Origin: Bradyrhizobium aeschynomenes
GTDB lineage: Bacteria; Pseudomonadota; Alphaproteobacteria; Rhizobiales; Xanthobacteraceae
DNA length: 64,000 nucleotides
Direction of reading: 5' to 3'
Assembly: GCF_013178945.1 (NCBI RefSeq)
Contig: NZ_JABFDM010000009.1
Location: 124,001-188,000, forward strand
The translations under genes and the position numbers were made by a program. Below the pieces are notes generated by a model. It saw only the letters and a program-made list of their open reading frames with translations. It was not told the origin of the DNA and made no database searches. Positions 59,766 through 64,000 of the stretch are shown here, in pieces (within the stretch, counting starts at the first letter, position 1; the number at the start of each line of letters is the position of its first letter).

Positions 59766-61421
59766 ATGTATGCTTATGACGAAATCGACCGCACCCTGGT
59801 CAACGAGCGCGTCGCCGAATTCCGCGACCAGGTGAAGCGTCGCCTCTCGGGCGAATTGTCCGAGGACGAGTTCAAGATGCTGCGGCTACAGAACGGCGTG
59901 TATCTGCAGCTGCACGCCTACATGTACCGCATCGCGATTCCCTACGGCACCCTGGCATCGAATCAGCTGCGCCGGCTGGCGCATGTCGCGCGCCGCTACG
60001 ACCGCGGCTACGGTCACTTCACGACCCGGCAGAACATCCAGTTCAACTGGATCAAGCTCGCCGAGCTGCCGGATGCGATGGCCGACCTCGCCGAAGTCGG
60101 CATCCAGTCGATGCAGACCTCCGGCAACAACATGCGCAACGTCACCTCCGACCAGTGGGCCGGCGTCGCGCCCGGCGAGATCGAGGATCCCCGCATCTGG
60201 GCCGAGCTGCTGCGCCAGTTCACGACGCTTCATCCGGAATTCTCGTTCCTGCCGCGCAAGTTCAAGATCGCGATCACGGCCTCCGATCACGATCGCGCCG
60301 CGATCAAGATCCACGACATCGGCCTGCGGCTCCTCAAGAACGAGCAGGGCGAAACCGGCTTCGAGGTGCTCGTCGGCGGCGGCCTGGGCCGCTCGCCCTT
60401 CATCGCGAAGACCATCAAGCCGTTCGTGCACGGCCACGACATCCTCAGCTATGTCGAGGCGATCCTGCGCGTCTACAATCAGTACGGCCGCCGCGACAAC
60501 ATCTACAAGGCGCGCATCAAGATCCTGGTGCACGAGCTCGGCATCGAGACATTCGCGGCCGAGGTCGAGGAGGAGTGGCAGCAGATTCGCGACGGTGTGC
60601 TCAAGCTCGACCAGGGCATCATCGAGGACATCCGCTCGCGGTTCTTCTATCCGGCGTACGAGACGCTGCCGGCGATGCCGGACGAGCTCAGGCAGGCCGC
60701 AGCCGATCCGACCTTCGAGGCCTGGCGCAAGAACTCGGTGTTCGCCCACAAGACGCAGGGCTATGCGATCGTGGTGGTGTCGCTGAAGCCCATCGGCAAG
60801 CCGCCGGGCGATGCGACCGCCGACCAGATGGATGCGCTCGCCGACATCGCCGACAAATATTCCTTCGGCGAGATCCGCGTCGGCCACGAGCAGAACCTGG
60901 CGCTGCCGCATGTGCGCAAGCGCGACCTGCCGGCGGTGTGGAAGGCGCTCGAGGCGATCGGGCTGGCGATCCCCAACGTCAACCTCGTCTCCGACATCAT
61001 TGCCTGCCCGGGGCTCGACTATTGCTCGCTGGCAAATGCGCGCTCGATTCCGATCGCGCAGGAGATCACGCGGCGCTTCGCCAATCACGACACCGCGAAC
61101 CTGATCGGCCGGCTGCACATCAACATCTCTGGCTGCATCAATGCCTGCGGCCATCATCACGTCGGCCACATCGGCATCCTCGGCGTCGAGAAGAACAACG
61201 AGGAATTCTACCAGATCACGATCGGCGGCCGTGCCGACGAGGGCGCCGAACTCGGCAGCCTGATCGGCCCCGCGGTGCCCTATGCCGAAGTTGCCGATGT
61301 CGTCGAGGACATCGTCGAAGCCTATCTTGCGCTGCGCGCGCGCCCCGAGGAGCTGTTCGTCGACACGGTGAAGCGGCTCGGGGTCGAACCATTCAGGGAG
61401 CGGGTTTATGCCACTCGTTAA
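59766..61421 (+). CDS. cysI: Nitrite/sulfite reductase haemoprotein (CysI type)
   Basis: A 551-residue ferredoxin-dependent-type reductase that converts sulfite to sulfide. Two ferredoxin-like half domains alternate with sirohaem domains. The [4Fe-4S]-sirohaem cysteines are Cys414, Cys420 (CPGLDYC) and Cys457, Cys461 (CINAC). FTTRQNIQFNWI and SGNNMRNVTSDQWAG bind sirohaem. No CysJ flavoprotein is present, which fits electron supply by ferredoxin. The stop lies 14 bp inside the next gene. Confidence 0.94.
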   Translation: MYAYDEIDRTLVNERVAEFRDQVKRRLSGELSEDEFKMLRLQNGVYLQLHAYMYRIAIPYGTLASNQLRRLAHVARRYDRGYGHFTTRQNIQFNWIKLAELPDAMADLAEVGIQSMQTSGNNMRNVTSDQWAGVAPGEIEDPRIWAELLRQFTTLHPEFSFLPRKFKIAITASDHDRAAIKIHDIGLRLLKNEQGETGFEVLVGGGLGRSPFIAKTIKPFVHGHDILSYVEAILRVYNQYGRRDNIYKARIKILVHELGIETFAAEVEEEWQQIRDGVLKLDQGIIEDIRSRFFYPAYETLPAMPDELRQAAADPTFEAWRKNSVFAHKTQGYAIVVVSLKPIGKPPGDATADQMDALADIADKYSFGEIRVGHEQNLALPHVRKRDLPAVWKALEAIGLAIPNVNLVSDIIACPGLDYCSLANARSIPIAQEITRRFANHDTANLIGRLHINISGCINACGHHHVGHIGILGVEKNNEEFYQITIGGRADEGAELGSLIGPAVPYAEVADVVEDIVEAYLALRARPEELFVDTVKRLGVEPFRERVYATR

Positions 61422-61926
61422 GGGCGGACACATCATCGCGGACGCGTTCGTCCGCCTCACCGACGATGCCGAGCTGCCAGCGCAAGGCGCGATCCTCGTC
61501 TCCGAGACGCGGTTCCTCGCCGGCCCCGAGGCGCTGGCCGGCCGCACCAGTGGCAAGCTCGGCGTGATCTGGCCGAACAATCGCGATGTCGACGATCTCG
61601 TGCCCTATCTCGACCGGCTCGCGCTGGTCGCGCTGGTGTTCCCGAGCTTCCGCGACGGCCGCGCCTACACCCAGGCGCGCCTGCTGCGCGAGCGCTACTC
61701 CTATCGCGGCGAGCTGCGCGCCACGGGCCAGGTGCTGCGCGATCAGTTCGTGTTCATGCTGCGCGCCGGCTTCGACGCGTTCGACGTCAAGAAGCAGGCG
61801 GACGCGGAAGCGTTCACCGAGACCGTGAAGCGCTATTCGGTGTTCTACCAGCCGGCCGGCGACGGCCGGCTCTCGGCGCTGCATCAGCGGTTGCAGCTGC
61901 GTCATTCGGAGAGTGCAGGACTGTGA
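61408..61926 (+). CDS. DUF934 domain protein
   Basis: A 172-residue protein of a family nearly always adjacent to cysI or cysH. Conserved PFPSFRDGRAYTQARLLRERY-like region reads VFPSFRDGRAYTQARLLRER, followed by GELRATGQVLRDQFVFMLRAGFD (in parts). It overlaps cysI by 14 bp and cysH by 4 bp. Function is unproven; it may help sulfite reductase or APS reductase. Confidence 0.88.
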   Translation: MPLVKGGHIIADAFVRLTDDAELPAQGAILVSETRFLAGPEALAGRTSGKLGVIWPNNRDVDDLVPYLDRLALVALVFPSFRDGRAYTQARLLRERYSYRGELRATGQVLRDQFVFMLRAGFDAFDVKKQADAEAFTETVKRYSVFYQPAGDGRLSALHQRLQLRHSESAGL

Positions 61927-62648
61927 GCACTTTGGCTGCATCGTCGTCCCTCGGACAGGTCCCTGTCGCGTCGCTGGACGCCGCGCTGCGCACGGCCTCG
62001 CCGCAAGAGGTCATCGCGGCTGCGTTGCAGGCGATCGGCCGCGAGCGGCTTGCGGTCGTCTCCTCCTTTGGCTCGGAATCGGCGGCGCTGCTGAAAGTGA
62101 CCGCCGATGTCGATCCGGCGATCCCGGTGATCTTCCTCGACACCGGGCACATGTTCACGGAGACGCTCGCTTACCGCGACCGGCTGATCGAGATCCTTGG
62201 CTTGCGCGACGTACGCTCGATCAAGCCCGACGCCGCGGCCCTGGCGCGCGAGGATGCCGACAACGAACTCTGGTTCTCCGATCCCGACGCCTGCTGCCGC
62301 ATCCGCAAGGTCGAACCCTTGGCGCGGGCGCTGGCGCCCTTCGCAGCCTGGATCAACGGCCGCAAGCGTTTCCAGGGCGGCTTGCGCGCGGCGATTCCCG
62401 TCGTCGAGCAGGACGGCACGCGGGTGAAATTCAATCCGTTCGCCAATGTGACCCGCGACGACATCGCGGAGATCTATCGCTCGGCGGACCTGCCGCAGCA
62501 TCCGCTGGTGGCCGCGGGCTTCCGCTCGATCGGCTGCATGCCCTGCACGAGCCGGTCGGATCATGGCGAAGACGAACGCGCGGGCCGTTGGCGCGGCCGT
62601 GACAAGACCGAATGCGGCATCCACACGGTGGTAACCTCGGCGGTCTAG
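61923..62648 (+). CDS. cysH: Adenylylsulfate (APS) reductase, CysH family with Fe-S cysteines
   Basis: A 241-residue thioredoxin-dependent reductase. The PP-loop reads VVSSFGSESAALL. Cys124-Cys125 (ACCRIRKVEPL) and Cys205-x2-Cys208 (CMPC) provide the [4Fe-4S] cluster that marks the APS-type enzymes, and the catalytic Cys231 is in ECGIH near the C-terminus. It makes sulfite for CysI. The start is GTG 61923, overlapping the DUF934 stop. Confidence 0.93.
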   Translation: MSTLAASSSLGQVPVASLDAALRTASPQEVIAAALQAIGRERLAVVSSFGSESAALLKVTADVDPAIPVIFLDTGHMFTETLAYRDRLIEILGLRDVRSIKPDAAALAREDADNELWFSDPDACCRIRKVEPLARALAPFAAWINGRKRFQGGLRAAIPVVEQDGTRVKFNPFANVTRDDIAEIYRSADLPQHPLVAAGFRSIGCMPCTSRSDHGEDERAGRWRGRDKTECGIHTVVTSAV

Positions 62649-62849
62649 TTGAATCCCGGCCGGCTCTGAGGGCAGTCACGACGACATTGTGTCGCGGCAA
62701 GAACAGCTATGCCGAGGCTGGGCACATCGTAGCAAAATGCTGATGTCCAGCCGGAAACAAGAAAATCCGGTTTCGTTGACTCGGACGGGCAGATCCGGCG
62801 ATCTGCAGGACGCGCCTGCAACATTGCGGGCCTGGAATGGAGAGCTTCG

Positions 62850-63839
62850 ATGATGCGGCGTGTTCTGGCTGTTGTCGCTGGTCTGGCCTGGGCGGGATCG
62901 GCCTATGCCGCCGACGTGAGCCTGCTCAACGTGTCCTACGATCCGACCCGTGAGCTGTATGTCGAGTTCAACAGGGCGTTTGCGGCGAGCTATCAGAAGG
63001 AGACCGGCAAGAGCGTCGAGATCAAGCAGTCGCATGGCGGCTCCGGCGCCCAGGCGCGCAGCGTGATGGACGGCCTGCAGGCGGACGTCGTGACCCTGGC
63101 GCTGGCCTATGACATCGATGCCATCGCGGGCAGGGGGCTGCTCGACAAGGAGTGGCAGAAGCGTTTGCCGCAGAACGCCGCGCCCTACACCTCGACGATC
63201 GTGTTCCTGGTCCGCAAGGGCAACCCCAAGGGCATCAAGGACTGGGACGACCTGCTCAAGTCGGGGGTCGACGTCATCACCCCCAATCCGAAGACCTCCG
63301 GCGGCGCCCGCTGGAACTACTTGGCCGCCTGGGGCTACCAGCTGAAGAAGACCGGCTCGGCCGACAAGGCCAGGCAGTTCGTCGCCGACCTTTATAAGCA
63401 CGTTCCCGTGCTCGACACCGGCGCCCGCGGTGCCACCGTCACCTTCGTCGAGCGCGGCGTCGGCGACGTGCTGCTGGCCTGGGAGAACGAGGCCTATCTG
63501 GCGTTGAAAGAATTCGGTAAGGAAAAGTTCGAGATCATCTCGCCGTCATTGTCGATCCTGGCCGAACCGCCAGTTGCCGTCGTCGACCGGGTTGTGGCCA
63601 AGAAGGGCACGCAGGCGGCTGCCGAAGCTTATCTGAAGTACTGGTATACGAAGGAAGGCCAGGAAATCGCCGCACGCAACTTCTATCGTCCGCGCGATCC
63701 CGACGTGGCCAAGAGCTACGCCGACGCGTTCGCCAAGCTCGATCTGTTCACGATCGACGACGTGTTCGGCGGTTGGACCAAGGCGCAGAAGGATCATTTC
63801 GGCGAGGGCGGCATCTTCGATCAGATCTACAAGAACTGA
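62850..63839 (+). CDS. sbp: Sulfate ABC transporter substrate-binding protein
   Basis: A 329-residue periplasmic binding protein. The signal peptide (VLAVVAGLAWAGSAYA) precedes mature ADVSLLNVSYDPTRELY. Family motifs QSHGGSGAQARSVMDGLQADVVTLAL, NPKTSGGARWNYLAAWGY and the block ending LLAWENEA are intact. It binds sulfate for CysTWA. It is 201 bp after cysH and may have its own promoter, though I cannot see one clearly. Confidence 0.94.
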   Translation: MMRRVLAVVAGLAWAGSAYAADVSLLNVSYDPTRELYVEFNRAFAASYQKETGKSVEIKQSHGGSGAQARSVMDGLQADVVTLALAYDIDAIAGRGLLDKEWQKRLPQNAAPYTSTIVFLVRKGNPKGIKDWDDLLKSGVDVITPNPKTSGGARWNYLAAWGYQLKKTGSADKARQFVADLYKHVPVLDTGARGATVTFVERGVGDVLLAWENEAYLALKEFGKEKFEIISPSLSILAEPPVAVVDRVVAKKGTQAAAEAYLKYWYTKEGQEIAARNFYRPRDPDVAKSYADAFAKLDLFTIDDVFGGWTKAQKDHFGEGGIFDQIYKN

Positions 63840-63884
63840 TGATGCGGTACGGGATAGGGACATCGGAATGAGCCAGGTGGCTTC

Positions 63885-64000
63885 TTGAGCGTACTTGCAC
63901 CCCGACGCAGCACCTTGCCGGGCTTCGGTCTCACCATGGGACTGACGCTGACCTGGCTGTCCCTGATCGTGCTGATTCCCCTGGCCGGGCTGTTCGTCCG
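63885..64000 (+). CDS. cysT: Sulfate ABC transporter permease CysT (5' part only)
   Basis: Only the first 38 codons are in the window. The frame reads SVLAPRRSTLPGFGLTMGLT followed by a hydrophobic helix WLSLIVLIPLAGLFV, the usual start of CysT/CysU permeases. The best start is TTG 63885 with AGGTGG 4 bp upstream. An in-frame ATG at 63936 would cut the conserved N-terminus. A six-codon ORF (63868-63888) overlaps the start. Confidence 0.82.
   Translation, partial: MSVLAPRRSTLPGFGLTMGLTLTWLSLIVLIPLAGLFV

Noticed and set aside
57887..59767. A long minus-strand extension of the cysD frame, 627 codons upstream of the chosen start.
   Set aside because: It is antisense to cysG, has low-complexity composition and no homology-like pattern. 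The CysD family begins near 57886.
59886..61580. A 564-codon minus-strand open frame.
   Set aside because: It is antisense to cysI, which shows all metal-binding cysteines on the plus strand.
1..64000. Search for CRISPR arrays, tRNA or rRNA genes, insertion sequences and defence systems.
   Set aside because: No regularly spaced repeats, no tRNA-like cloverleaf with CCA context, no transposase or restriction motifs were recognised by reading. A tRNAscan or HMM search could still find something short that I missed.

Overview
The window reads as a stretch of chromosome from a Bradyrhizobium-like alphaproteobacterium (Hyphomicrobiales). The evidence is the high G+C content, the PhyR-NepR-EcfG general stress response locus, a bifunctional CysNC, a Tad/Cpa pilus cluster, a full urt/ure urea module and several intergenic repeats of a kind I recall from Bradyrhizobium genomes. 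It is mostly core chromosome. I see no CRISPR array, integrase, transposase or prophage. This assignment comes from reading the sequence; no database was searched.

Layout. 1-2.1 kb: an uncharacterised DUF5666/DUF6502 pair behind a palindromic operator-like site. 2.2-3.5 kb: an O-antigen-ligase-like membrane protein. 3.5-4.2 kb: an intergenic block built from three repeat elements. 4.2-6.4 kb: an NlpC/P60 hydrolase and an M17 aminopeptidase. 6.6-21.0 kb: a Tad pilus region. The tadC-tadB-cpaF-cpaE-cpaD-cpaC-cpaB-cpaA-flp genes lie on the minus strand. tadD, an RcpA-N-like protein and two TadE-like pseudopilins lie on the plus strand, and an amidase and a sterol-desaturase-like gene are interspersed. 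21.2-23.4 kb: a cold-shock protein, IF-1 and an RhlE-type helicase.

23.7-36.6 kb is a continuous urea-nitrogen module. A textbook sigma-54 promoter with an upstream NtrC-like site drives urtABCDE (urea uptake). ureDAB, ureC, ureE, ureF and ureG follow, with an HD-domain (p)ppGpp-hydrolase-like gene, a small secreted protein and an ABM monooxygenase inserted. Urea would be imported, hydrolysed by the Ni urease and released as ammonia under nitrogen control.

37-50.4 kb is a general stress response island. It holds a CHASE-HWE sensor with a damaged ATP-binding N-box, ecfG-nepR on the minus strand and phyR on the plus strand. Downstream, several envelope-related genes (DUF883/holin-like pair, AI-2E family permease, L,D-transpeptidase, a 51-residue membrane peptide) carry EcfG-type promoters (GGAAC-N16/17-CGTT or GGTT), so the regulators appear to sit among their own targets. 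Two tandem chemoreceptors of equal length lie inside this island.

50.4-53.8 kb: malate synthase G and a long repeat-filled intergenic region. 53.8-54.8 kb: a dihaem cytochrome c. 55-64 kb: assimilatory sulfate reduction. cysNC-cysD (minus) diverge from cysG-DUF2849-cysI-DUF934-cysH (plus) across a region with AT-rich inverted repeats, followed by the sulfate-binding protein and the start of cysT, cut by the window edge.

The observations I rate highest are the cluster of EcfG promoters, the degenerate GSR sensor, the two inverted copies of an approximately 350-bp intergenic repeat whose inner hairpin differs by compensatory changes, and the sigma-54/NtrC control region of the urea operon.
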